A stretch of DNA of 64,000 bases from Flavobacterium macacae (GTDB lineage Bacteria; Bacteroidota; Bacteroidia; Flavobacteriales; Flavobacteriaceae). The notes beneath the pieces were generated by a model that saw only the letters and a program-made list of their open reading frames with translations, was not told the DNA's origin and did no database searches. A program made the translations under genes and the position numbers. The stretch is taken from NCBI RefSeq assembly GCF_003865365.1, contig NZ_RQVR01000008.1:102502-166501 (forward strand), in the 5' to 3' direction. Position 1 is the first letter of the stretch. Each line of letters opens with the position of its first letter. Of the stretch, positions 8,983 through 16,533 are shown piece by piece.

Positions 8983-9936
8983 ATGAAAGTATTAGCCAAT
9001 GACGGAATTTCAAAAAGTGGTATTTTAGCTTTAGAAAAAGGCGGATTTGAAGTAATTACTACAAAAGTTGCGCAGGAACAAGTTGCCAATTATATCAATG
9101 CGAACGCAGTTTCTGTGCTGTTGGTAAGAAGCGCGACAAAAGTAAGACAAGATATTATTGACAATTGCCCGAGCTTAAAAGTGATTGGTCGTGGCGGCGT
9201 GGGCATGGACAACATTGATGTGGATTATGCTCGCGAAAAAGGAATTCACGTGATCAACACGCCAGCTTCTTCGTCAGAATCAGTAGCAGAATTGGTTTTT
9301 GCACACTTATTTTCAGGCGTAAGGTTTTTACACGATGCCAACAGAAATATGCCGCTGGAAGGTGATTCTAACTTTGAAGGCTTGAAAAAAGCCTACGCCA
9401 ACGGAGTGGAACTGCGTGGAAAAACGTTAGGAATCATTGGTTTTGGACGTATCGGAAAAGCAGTCGCCAAAATTGGTTTAGGTCTTGGAATGCGGGTAAT
9501 CGCTGCAGATAAATTCGTGGGAAATGCTGAAATTAAAGTTGATTTTTACAACGGACAATTTATCAACGTGGACATTATTACTGAGCCGATTGAAGACATT
9601 TTCAGGCACTCCGATTTTATTTCGCTTCACGTTCCAGCACAAGACGGCTATGTGATTGGAAAAGCTGAATTTGAACTGATGAGAGACGGCGTTGGCATTG
9701 TAAATGCTTCGCGAGGTGGCGTTATCAATGAAGTGGAATTGCTTGAAGCGCTTGAAACTGGTAAAGTTTTGTTTGCTGGTTTAGACGTTTTTGAAGAGGA
9801 GCCAACTCCTGCTGTACAAATTTTAATGCACCCGAAAATTTCACTGACGCCGCATATTGGCGCAGCAACTTTGGAAGCTCAAGATAGAATCGGTACAGAA
9901 CTGGCAGAACAGATTATCAGTTTATTGAAAAATTAA
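8983..9936 (+). CDS. serA: D-3-phosphoglycerate dehydrogenase family (D-2-hydroxyacid dehydrogenase)
   Basis: A 317-residue D-isomer-specific 2-hydroxyacid dehydrogenase. GRGGVGMDNIDVDYAREKGI (about 68-87) is the substrate-side motif, GIIGFGRIGKAVA (about 149-161) the NAD-binding loop, NASRGGVINE holds the catalytic arginine region, and LTPHIGAAT the catalytic histidine. It is the short form without the C-terminal ACT domain, so serine feedback through ACT is not expected. Its place right after serC supports 3-phosphoglycerate as substrate. The stop is followed at once by a decayed DUF937 gene. Confidence 0.93.
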   Translation: MKVLANDGISKSGILALEKGGFEVITTKVAQEQVANYINANAVSVLLVRSATKVRQDIIDNCPSLKVIGRGGVGMDNIDVDYAREKGIHVINTPASSSESVAELVFAHLFSGVRFLHDANRNMPLEGDSNFEGLKKAYANGVELRGKTLGIIGFGRIGKAVAKIGLGLGMRVIAADKFVGNAEIKVDFYNGQFINVDIITEPIEDIFRHSDFISLHVPAQDGYVIGKAEFELMRDGVGIVNASRGGVINEVELLEALETGKVLFAGLDVFEEEPTPAVQILMHPKISLTPHIGAATLEAQDRIGTELAEQIISLLKN

Positions 9937-10102
9937 TTTCAAACGGTCAAGGAAGCGCTGCTGTAACGGATGCTATTCAAAAATAAGGTGGCCAATCGGC
10001 TTAGACCAAAATAATGATTGAAAAAAAACAGGAGTGATGCAAAGACTGTTGCAAATAGAAAAAGTGGTTTGGACGGATTATTATGAAAGCTTTTCAGAAT
10101 AA
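9937..10102 (+). pseudogene. Remnant of a DUF937-family gene (C-terminal part only)
   Basis: Directly after the serA stop, broken frames spell the tail of a DUF937 protein: NGQGSAAVTDAIQK, then GGQSA, then (other frame) LDQNND, then VANRKSGLDGLL and KLF. Intact relatives, as I remember them, end with a DAI, a GG-x-LDQNNDGKVD calcium-loop-like stretch and KKGGLGGLLGKLF. Here stops and at least two frameshifts separate the blocks and the N-terminal two thirds are missing. The loss begins exactly at the serA stop, which suggests an old deletion. Confidence 0.55.
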
Positions 10103-10121
10103 TTTTCATTATAAATAAATC

Positions 10122-10150
10122 AAATCCAGACAATTGTCTGGATTTTTTTT
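10122..10150 (+). terminator. Terminator downstream of the serCA unit
   Basis: Arms aaatccagac and gtctggattt around a 2-4 base loop, followed by a run of nine T. It ends rightward transcription from serC-serA through the DUF937 remnant. Confidence 0.85.
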
Positions 10151-10205
10151 TGTTAAAAAAAGTAGAATCATAAGGATTTTAAAACTGATTTAGTACATTT
10201 AATGA

Positions 10206-10628
10206 ATGAAGAATTTTATCTATATAATGCTAATTTTGGTCACAGCTTTTGGCTGCAGTACTTCAAATATGCAAGAAAAAAAAATCTCAAAAAAAGGAAA
10301 TTTAACAACAAACGATACAGTTAAAATTATAAATGAAGAAATAAATTATGAAATAATAATTATTGATCCAGGATTCAATAGCTGGTACGTATCTTATGCG
10401 AAACCTCGCAATTATTACTCTCAAAATTATCTTGAAACAAGAAATAGAGATTGGGTTATTGGCTGGAACAATTTATTTATGCGTGGAAGCAGATTAATTG
10501 ATATGGCTATTGACTATCAAAGCAATACTAATTATGGTTATGAAGTAAACTATCTTATTTATAATTACCTCACTTATTTTCAATTAACCAACAAAATTAA
10601 GCTCGGCAGCTTTGTTCCAAGAATTTAA
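10206..10628 (+). CDS. DUF6146 family lipoprotein
   Basis: A 140-residue protein with a lipoprotein signal (lipobox AFGCS at about residues 14-18). The mature part has a basic linker and then IIDPGFNSWYVSYAKPRNYYS and a run rich in Y and N ending YNYLTYFQLTNKIKLGSFVP. I recall this as the DUF6146 family found in Flavobacteria, often next to a DUF6787 gene, as here. Function is unknown; it should be anchored in the cell envelope. Confidence 0.75.
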   Translation: MKNFIYIMLILVTAFGCSTSNMQEKKISKKGNLTTNDTVKIINEEINYEIIIIDPGFNSWYVSYAKPRNYYSQNYLETRNRDWVIGWNNLFMRGSRLIDMAIDYQSNTNYGYEVNYLIYNYLTYFQLTNKIKLGSFVPRI

Positions 10629-10659
10629 AAACGTAGTTTTGTAACTATATTAATTCAGT

Positions 10660-10983
10660 ATGAATAAGCTTAAACAACGCTGGGGAATTACCTCTAATTA
10701 CCAGCTGGTTATTATATTTATCGTTTTTGCCATCAATGGTTCTCTTTCGGCAAGAATTTCTTATTACCTAATGGGTTTGATCGGCATCACTAAAGAAAAT
10801 ACACATTGGACTTTCTATTACATTATTCTTTTAGTACTCGTTTTACCGCTTTACCCGTTTATGCTGATGGGTTTTGGGTGGCTTTTTGGCCAATCGGTTT
10901 TCTTTTTTCCCTTTGCGAAGAGAATGATCCGCAGCATGAAATTAGGTTTTTTATTACCTAAAGGAAAAGTTGAAGAAAAGTAA
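10660..10983 (+). CDS. DUF6787 family membrane protein
   Basis: A 107-residue protein starting MNKLKQRWGITSNYQLVII and holding two membrane helices (about 16-42 and 49-80), with a conserved SARISYYLMGLIGI stretch between. I recognise it as the DUF6787 family of Bacteroidota. It follows the DUF6146 gene after 31 bases in the same direction and shares its terminator at 10999-11033. No function is known. Confidence 0.75.
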   Translation: MNKLKQRWGITSNYQLVIIFIVFAINGSLSARISYYLMGLIGITKENTHWTFYYIILLVLVLPLYPFMLMGFGWLFGQSVFFFPFAKRMIRSMKLGFLLPKGKVEEK

Positions 10984-10998
10984 AAATCTAAAAATAGA

Positions 10999-11033
10999 AA
11001 AAGCCAGAAAGTCGTTACCTTCTGGCTTTTTTA
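10999..11033. terminator. Bidirectional terminator
   Basis: Arms aaaaagccagaaag and cttctggcttttt with A-run on the left and T-run on the right. It lies between the convergent DUF6787 gene and the gene at 11050-11355 and can serve both. Confidence 0.85.
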
Positions 11034-11049
11034 TAATTAATATAAAACT

Positions 11050-11355
11050 TTACTTTTCTGATTTACTAAAATAGTAGGTGTAGATCCAAGTTAATGTGAA
11101 TGTTGGCAAAACGTCTGTAAAAGGCAATAATTCTTCAAGGAAAGAAATCACGCCACCTATTTTCCCAACAGTTCCTTTATACATATTGGCTAAAATAATT
11201 CCTGAAATCGGAGCCCATGCAAAATCAGCAAATTCCCCAAAAAAAGGCAACGCATAAGAAAACATTCCGATAGCGTCAAAAAGCAAACTCAGAAACAATT
11301 GCTTTTGTTTTTTATTTGAAGCTGTTTTAATTTGAACCTGTTCTGTCATTTCCAA
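11050..11355 (-). CDS. Small membrane protein of unknown function
   Basis: A 101-residue protein with a charged N-terminus (KTASNKKQKQ) and two or three hydrophobic segments: LFLSLLFDAIGMFSYALPFF, WAPISGIILANMY and a C-terminal helix TFTLTWIYTYYF. The glycine-rich TVGKIGGVISFLEELLPFTD stretch between looks conserved-protein-like. I do not know a named family. It lies 39 bases downstream of msrA in the same direction and may be co-transcribed with it. Confidence 0.65.
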   Translation of the reverse strand: MEMTEQVQIKTASNKKQKQLFLSLLFDAIGMFSYALPFFGEFADFAWAPISGIILANMYKGTVGKIGGVISFLEELLPFTDVLPTFTLTWIYTYYFSKSEK

Positions 11356-11394
11356 TGGTTTAGATTAAAACCTACCACGCAAAACCAATGCCAA

Positions 11395-12051
11395 TTATTT
11401 TTTCAGCTTTTCAGAAAATTGTTTTCTGACCTTTTCCACCTTTGGCGTAATCACATAACTGCAATACGATTTCTCTTTATTTCTGGCATAATAATTTTGG
11501 TGGTAATCTTCTGCCACATAAAATTTTGAAGCTACAGAAACCTTTGTAACTACTGGTTTTCCAAAAGTATTTTCTTGGTTTAATAGCTTAATATAATCTT
11601 CGGTAATTTTCTTTTGCGCTTCATTATGATAAAAAACCTCACTTCTATATTGCGTTCCCACATCAGCTCCCTGACGGTTTAAAGTTGTTGGGTCGTGTGT
11701 GGCGAAGAAGATTTCCAATAGCTCTCCAAAACTTATTTTCGAGGGATCAAACGTGATTTGAGTCGCTTCCGCGTGCCCCGTTGTTCCCGAAGAAACTTCC
11801 TCATAAGTTGGATTTGCAGTTTTCCCTCCAATATACCCTGATTCCACTTTTTTAACACCTTCTAATTCTAAAAAAATTGCTTCGGTGCACCAAAAACAAC
11901 CGCCTCCAAATGTGGCAACTTCCAATCCTTTTTCTACTTCCATCTTAACGGGTTCCTTGTTTTCTGAAATTAATTCTTCTTTTTTTTCTTTTGACTGACA
12001 CGAAATTGTGATCAAAGTCAGCACAGCAATCATCTTTTTCATCTTCTTCAT
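11395..12051 (-). CDS. msrA: Peptide methionine (S)-S-oxide reductase, lipoprotein form
   Basis: A 218-residue MsrA. The catalytic motif GGGCFWC places the nucleophile at Cys52 and a second Cys at 55; VESGYIGGKTANPTYEEVSSG (landmark, cited in part) and GHAEATQITFDP follow as usual. The N-terminus is a lipoprotein signal with lipobox ITISC (Cys18), so this copy should be lipid-anchored and face the periplasm, unlike cytoplasmic MsrA. It repairs oxidised methionine in exported proteins. No MsrB domain is fused. Two adjacent possible starts (Met1, Met4, Met7) do not change the call. Confidence 0.95.
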   Translation of the reverse strand: MKKMKKMIAVLTLITISCQSKEKKEELISENKEPVKMEVEKGLEVATFGGGCFWCTEAIFLELEGVKKVESGYIGGKTANPTYEEVSSGTTGHAEATQITFDPSKISFGELLEIFFATHDPTTLNRQGADVGTQYRSEVFYHNEAQKKITEDYIKLLNQENTFGKPVVTKVSVASKFYVAEDYHQNYYARNKEKSYCSYVITPKVEKVRKQFSEKLKK

Positions 12052-12191
12052 TTAATTTTTTAAAATTAATCAATAAATACACCAAAAACTCGGTATTAAC
12101 GAAACTTTATATATCCACATACGAAAGAATGTGAACCGAAAGATGTGAAAGTTTTCTAAAACTTTGTTTCTTTGTATAAACTCCGAAAATA

Positions 12192-12851
12192 ATGATCCAC
12201 GCAAAAAATCTACATAAATATTACGACAAACTTCACGTTTTAAAAGGCGTGGATCTGCACATTGAAAAAGGTGAAATTGTTTCTATCGTAGGAGCTTCTG
12301 GCGCAGGAAAAACAACTCTACTGCAGATTTTAGGAACTTTAGACAAGCCTTCTCTTGAAAACGAAACGGTTTTAAAAATCAACAACGAAGATATTTTGAA
12401 AATGAACGACAAGTCACTTTCAAAATTCAGAAATCAACAGCTCGGTTTTATCTTTCAGTTTCACCAGCTTTTGCCAGAATTTACAGCTTTAGAGAATGTT
12501 TGCATTCCCGCTTTTATCGCCGGAAAACCTAAATCTGAAACCGAAACGGAAGCCAAAAGGTTGTTAGATTATCTGGGATTATCCCACAGAATCAATCACA
12601 AACCCGGAGAATTGTCAGGCGGTGAACAGCAAAGAGTTGCCGTTGCCAGATCATTAATTAACAAGCCTGCCGTAATTTTTGCTGATGAACCTTCAGGGAA
12701 TTTAGACACCGCTTCTGCAGAAAATTTACACCAATTGTTTTTTAAATTAAGAGATGAATTAGGACAAACTTTTGTCATCGTAACCCACAACGAAGAATTA
12801 GCCAATATGGCCGACCGCAAACTGATTATGTCAGACGGATTAATTCCTTAA
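12192..12851 (+). CDS. ABC transporter ATP-binding protein, LolD-like
   Basis: A 219-residue ATPase. Walker A GASGAGKT (34-41), Q-loop [18 protein letters not shown], signature [15 protein letters not shown], Walker [13 protein letters not shown] and H-loop VIVTHNEE are all intact. The sequence between Q-loop and signature is that of the LolD/MacB group, which powers lipoprotein release (LolCDE) or antibiotic and peptide efflux. No permease gene is next to it, so the partner is elsewhere. The TIGR02757 gene starts 22 bases downstream. Confidence 0.88.
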   Translation: MIHAKNLHKYYDKLHVLKGVDLHIEKGEIVSIVGASGAGKTTLLQILGTLDKPSLENETVLKINNEDILKMNDKSLSKFRNQQLGFIFQFHQLLPEFTALENVCIPAFIAGKPKSETETEAKRLLDYLGLSHRINHKPGELSGGEQQRVAVARSLINKPAVIFADEPSGNLDTASAENLHQLFFKLRDELGQTFVIVTHNEELANMADRKLIMSDGLIP

Positions 12852-12873
12852 TTTGCTGTATTTCAAATAAATT

Positions 12874-13638
12874 ATGACCCAAAAAGAGCTTAAAGATTTT
12901 TTAGACGAAAAAGTAGAACTGTATAACAATCCTGATTTTATTGAAAGTGACCCAATACAGATTCCGCATTTATTCTCTTTAAAAGAAGACATTGAAATTG
13001 CCGGATTTTTGAGTTCAATAATTGCTTGGGGAAACAGAAAGATGATCATCAACAACTCTAAAAAGATGATGGATTTGATGGGAAATTCTCCATATGATTT
13101 TGTGATGTCGCATCAAGATTATCAGTTAGAACGTTTAGAGAATTTTGTCTACAGAACTTTTAATGGTGGTGATTTTATCAGTTTTATCAAGGCTTTACAA
13201 AATATCTATAAAAATCATAATGGTTTGGAAGCTGTATTTCTTAAAAATCAGGAAGCCCATTCCATGCAGAAAAGCATCCATGAATTCAAAAAAGTTTTCT
13301 TTGAAATTGAGCATTTGCAACGAACCCAAAAACACATTTCTGATCCGTTGAATAATTCGGCTGCAAAAAGAATCAATATGTTTTTAAGATGGATGGTCCG
13401 CGAAGATAAAAAAGGCGTTGATTTTGGCCTTTGGAAGACCATATCTCCCGCAACATTATCGTGTCCGTTAGATGTTCATTCTGGAAATGTAGCTCGAAAA
13501 TTAGGTATTTTAACCCGAAAACAAAATGATGCAAAAGCTTTGGCAGAATTAGATTTGCAATTGCGAAAATTAGATCCCAATGATCCTGTAAAATATGATT
13601 TTGCTTTGTTTGGATTGGGCGTTTTTGAGGGATTTTAA
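12874..13638 (+). CDS. TIGR02757 / DUF2400 family protein
   Basis: A 254-residue soluble protein. Landmarks of the family are GFLSSIIAWGNRKMIINNSK (about 46-65), VYRTFNGGDF, KRINMFLRWMVR and, near the end, CPLDVHSGNVARKLGILTRKQND and PVKYDFALFGLGV. The C-terminal half has a helix-hairpin-helix-like look, which is why a nucleic-acid link has been suggested for this family, but the function is unknown. It follows the LolD-like gene closely and is probably in one transcript with it. Confidence 0.85.
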   Translation: MTQKELKDFLDEKVELYNNPDFIESDPIQIPHLFSLKEDIEIAGFLSSIIAWGNRKMIINNSKKMMDLMGNSPYDFVMSHQDYQLERLENFVYRTFNGGDFISFIKALQNIYKNHNGLEAVFLKNQEAHSMQKSIHEFKKVFFEIEHLQRTQKHISDPLNNSAAKRINMFLRWMVREDKKGVDFGLWKTISPATLSCPLDVHSGNVARKLGILTRKQNDAKALAELDLQLRKLDPNDPVKYDFALFGLGVFEGF

Positions 13639-13726
13639 GTCGATTATTCGATGTTTAGATTTGTAAATTATTCAAAAAATCGAAGTATCAAATTATTGAA
13701 AAATCAATTTAATCAGCTAATTAACG

Positions 13727-13734
13727 TACCTTTG
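13727..13734 (+). promoter_or_regulatory. Bacteroidota -7 box TACCTTTG
   Basis: TACCTTTG fits TAnnTTTG and lies 17 bases before the ATG of the DEAD-box helicase gene. No -33 box at the right distance is obvious. Confidence 0.5.
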
Positions 13735-13751
13735 CACAAAATTTACAAATT

Positions 13752-15101
13752 ATGTCCACTTTCGAGCAATTTAATCTTCCAAAATCATTAGAAAAAGCAA
13801 TTAATGATTTAGGATTCACAGCACCCACTCCAATTCAGGAAAAATCATTTTCTGTAATTGCGTCAGGTCGCGATATGATGGGAATTGCGCAAACCGGAAC
13901 GGGAAAAACATTTGCATATCTTTTGCCTTTACTTAAATTATACACGTTTACGCCCACACACACGCCAAAAATCGTAATCTTGGTTCCAACAAGAGAATTA
14001 GTGGTTCAAGTTGTGGAAGAAGTTGAAAAATTGACAAAATATATGTCCGTTAGAACTTTAGGAATTTATGGCGGTGTCAATATAAATACGCAGAAAACCA
14101 ATGTATATCAAGGAATTGACATCTTGGTTGGTACGCCGGGACGTGTGATGGATTTGGCTTTGGACAACGTAATCCGTTTTGATGAAACTCAAAAACTGGT
14201 AATTGACGAATTTGATGAAATGCTGAATCTAGGTTTTAGGATTCAGTTGACTTCGATTTTAGCAATGATGCGACCAAAGCGTCAAAACATACTTTTTTCA
14301 GCAACAATGACTGATGAAGTAGATGCTATTTTGAATGATTATTTTGATTTTCCTGAAGAAGTTTCGTTGGTTCCATCGGGAACTCCTTTGGAAAAAATCA
14401 AACAATTAAAATATAAAGTTCCGAATTTCAATACGAAGATTAATCTTTTGAAAAACCTTTTGGCAAACGACGAAAGTATGTCAAGGATTTTAATTTTCAT
14501 AAACAATAAGAAATTTGTGGATATGGTGTATGACCGAATTGTGGAAGAATTTCCAGATCAATTTGGTGTTATTCACTCGAATAAATCACAGAATTATCGT
14601 TTAACCACGATGGAAAATTTCCAACAAGGAATTTTGAGAGGAATCATTACGACCGACGTAATGGCGAGAGGTCTTGATATTTCTGACATTACGCACGTTT
14701 TAAACTTTGATGTTTCTGAAGTTCCAGAACAATATATTCACAGAATTGGTAGAACCGGTCGTGCTGACAAAGACGGGATCGCCATCAGTTTCATTGGTCC
14801 AAAAGAGGAAGATTTCTTTATTGAGAGCGAACTTTTAATGAACAAAGAAGTGGATCTTGTTCCCATTCCCGAAGCGGTAGAACTTTCAACTGTTTTGATT
14901 GAATCTGAAAAAGTGAGACAGCCGGTTAAAATGGCAATGAAAAAAGTAACTAAAGGAAATGGTGCTTTTCACGAAAAATCAGAGAAAAACAAACAAGTAA
15001 ATTTGGGTGGTCCAGGGAAAACGAAACCTCGCAAAACAAAAGCGCGAAACCGTGGTGTGGAAAGAACTCGCGATAAAAAGAGAAAAGATAAAGGAAAATA
15101 G
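13752..15101 (+). CDS. DEAD-box RNA helicase
   Basis: A 449-residue superfamily 2 helicase. Visible motifs in order: Q motif (FTAPTPIQEKS), I AQTGTGKT, Ia PTRELV, Ib TPGRV, II VIDEFDEM, III SAT, V RGLDI, VI HRIGRTGR. Motif II reads DEFD instead of DEAD; the catalytic D-E pair is kept, so ATPase activity is expected. A basic tail of about 60 residues (RNRGVERTRDKKRKDKGK at the end) should bind RNA. Likely roles are ribosome assembly or cold-stress RNA remodelling. The gene stands alone. Confidence 0.93.
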   Translation: MSTFEQFNLPKSLEKAINDLGFTAPTPIQEKSFSVIASGRDMMGIAQTGTGKTFAYLLPLLKLYTFTPTHTPKIVILVPTRELVVQVVEEVEKLTKYMSVRTLGIYGGVNINTQKTNVYQGIDILVGTPGRVMDLALDNVIRFDETQKLVIDEFDEMLNLGFRIQLTSILAMMRPKRQNILFSATMTDEVDAILNDYFDFPEEVSLVPSGTPLEKIKQLKYKVPNFNTKINLLKNLLANDESMSRILIFINNKKFVDMVYDRIVEEFPDQFGVIHSNKSQNYRLTTMENFQQGILRGIITTDVMARGLDISDITHVLNFDVSEVPEQYIHRIGRTGRADKDGIAISFIGPKEEDFFIESELLMNKEVDLVPIPEAVELSTVLIESEKVRQPVKMAMKKVTKGNGAFHEKSEKNKQVNLGGPGKTKPRKTKARNRGVERTRDKKRKDKGK

Positions 15102-15110
15102 GATTTCCAA

Positions 15111-15190
15111 TTACACCAAATTGCACGAATTAACACAAATTAAAAAGTCTAAATACAGACAAATTTTTGTAGAAGTTCGTGCATTTGTAT
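15111..15190. repeat. Imperfect inverted repeat of the AATTCGTG type
   Basis: The left arm (around 15116-15131, ccaaattgcacgaatt) pairs imperfectly with the right arm (around 15174-15188, agttcgtgcatttgt). It belongs to the same broad family of AATTCGTG-containing dispersed hairpins as the element at 50031-50093. It lies between two convergent genes and may end transcription. Confidence 0.5.
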
Positions 15191-15200
15191 TTCATAAGGT

Positions 15201-16313
15201 TTACTGTTTCGAAAAAACCAAACAAACTGGAGAACACAATTCTATTCTTTTCCCGGTATCAGTAAGCTTTCCTGTAATTTTGTCAATTTTAAAAATCACA
15301 ACATTATTAGTGTATTGATGTCCGATCAATAAAAATTTTCCAGTTGGATCAATTACAAAATTTCTTGGACCTTTTCCTTTTGTATCGATTTGATTCACCA
15401 AATCTAAACTTCCTTTTTTGTTAATCGCAAAGGTGTTGATTGTGTTCGCATCTCCCCTATTTGTAGCGTATAAAAACTTTCCGTTTGGCGAAATATGAAT
15501 ATCTGCCGAGCTTGTTTCTCCTTTAAAATCTTTCGCTTCAATAGTTGTTTCATGCACCAATTTTAAAGAACCGTTTTTGTATTTGTAAGTAGTTAGGCTT
15601 CCATCCAATTCGTGTAAAACATAGACAAATTTACCGTCGTTGCTGAACACCAAATGTCTCGGACCGCTTCCTTTTTTTGTATCAATTGTTTCTTTCAAAG
15701 TCAAAATTTCTTTGGAAGCATTTTTATCATATTTATAAATTAAAATTTTGTCCAACCCTAAATCGTTCGCCAAAACAAATTTCTTATCTGGCGAAAAATA
15801 AACCATATGAACGTGTGCACTTTCTTGTCTTTTTTCATTGACACTTTTACCAGAATGCTGGATAATTTGCTGGGCTTCAGTTAAACTTCCGTCTGCATTT
15901 TTTCCAAAAACAGAAATAGTTCCGCCCGAATAATTGGCAGAAATTACATTTTTATCGTCATTGATGATGTAACAAGGATCGGCTCCGTGGGTATTTTGTT
16001 TGTTCAAAAAATTTAGCTTTCCACTTTTGGAATTAAATCCAAATGAACTAACTGTACTTTCACTTCCGTTTTCATTCACGCTATACACAAAATCATTTCC
16101 TTCTGAAACAGTCAAATAACTTGGATTAATAACATTTTCAGTAGTGGCTTTCAAAGCAAAATCGCCTGTATCTGTACTAAAATCATAAACATAAATCCCT
16201 TTGCTTTCACACGAATTTGTATACGTTCCAATAATTAAATTGTAAATTTTATCTTGCGCGTTCGTCACAGTTGCAAAAAAAAGTGTAAAAATTAATAGGG
16301 CAATTTTTTTCAT
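15201..16313 (-). CDS. Secreted lactonase-family beta-propeller (6-phosphogluconolactonase-like)
   Basis: A 370-residue protein with a signal peptide (cut after TVTNA, about residue 19). The rest is a seven-bladed propeller of the lactonase family (PF10282): repeated SYLTVSEGNDFVYSVNE, FVLANDLGLDKILIYKYD, GPRHLVFSNDGKFVYVLHEL, and GPRNFVIDPTGKFLLIGHQ, each about 45-50 residues. Bacterial homologues include 6-phosphogluconolactonase and muconate-cyclase-like proteins. Because it is exported, the sugar-phosphate role is doubtful; a periplasmic lactone or a binding role is possible. Confidence 0.85.
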   Translation of the reverse strand: MKKIALLIFTLFFATVTNAQDKIYNLIIGTYTNSCESKGIYVYDFSTDTGDFALKATTENVINPSYLTVSEGNDFVYSVNENGSESTVSSFGFNSKSGKLNFLNKQNTHGADPCYIINDDKNVISANYSGGTISVFGKNADGSLTEAQQIIQHSGKSVNEKRQESAHVHMVYFSPDKKFVLANDLGLDKILIYKYDKNASKEILTLKETIDTKKGSGPRHLVFSNDGKFVYVLHELDGSLTTYKYKNGSLKLVHETTIEAKDFKGETSSADIHISPNGKFLYATNRGDANTINTFAINKKGSLDLVNQIDTKGKGPRNFVIDPTGKFLLIGHQYTNNVVIFKIDKITGKLTDTGKRIELCSPVCLVFSKQ

Positions 16314-16533
16314 TTTGAGAAATTTATGCTGTAAAATTAAGTTTCAATTTTGGAAAAAGGTTGGAAATAAATGTTAATTAAATCGTTGACTATTTTGCTA
16401 CAGAAGGCATTTCAGAAAATATAAGAAACAAATATCAAATGAACATATATATCTTAAATGCTAAATAAAATATTGTTCAAAAAAACGCTTCACAACTGCC
16501 AACAAATTCGTATTTTTGACAAACTTTCATTTA

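Noticed and set aside
9939..10133. 64-codon open frame on the minus strand after serA
   Set aside because: It lies antisense to the readable DUF937 remnant, which explains the sequence better.
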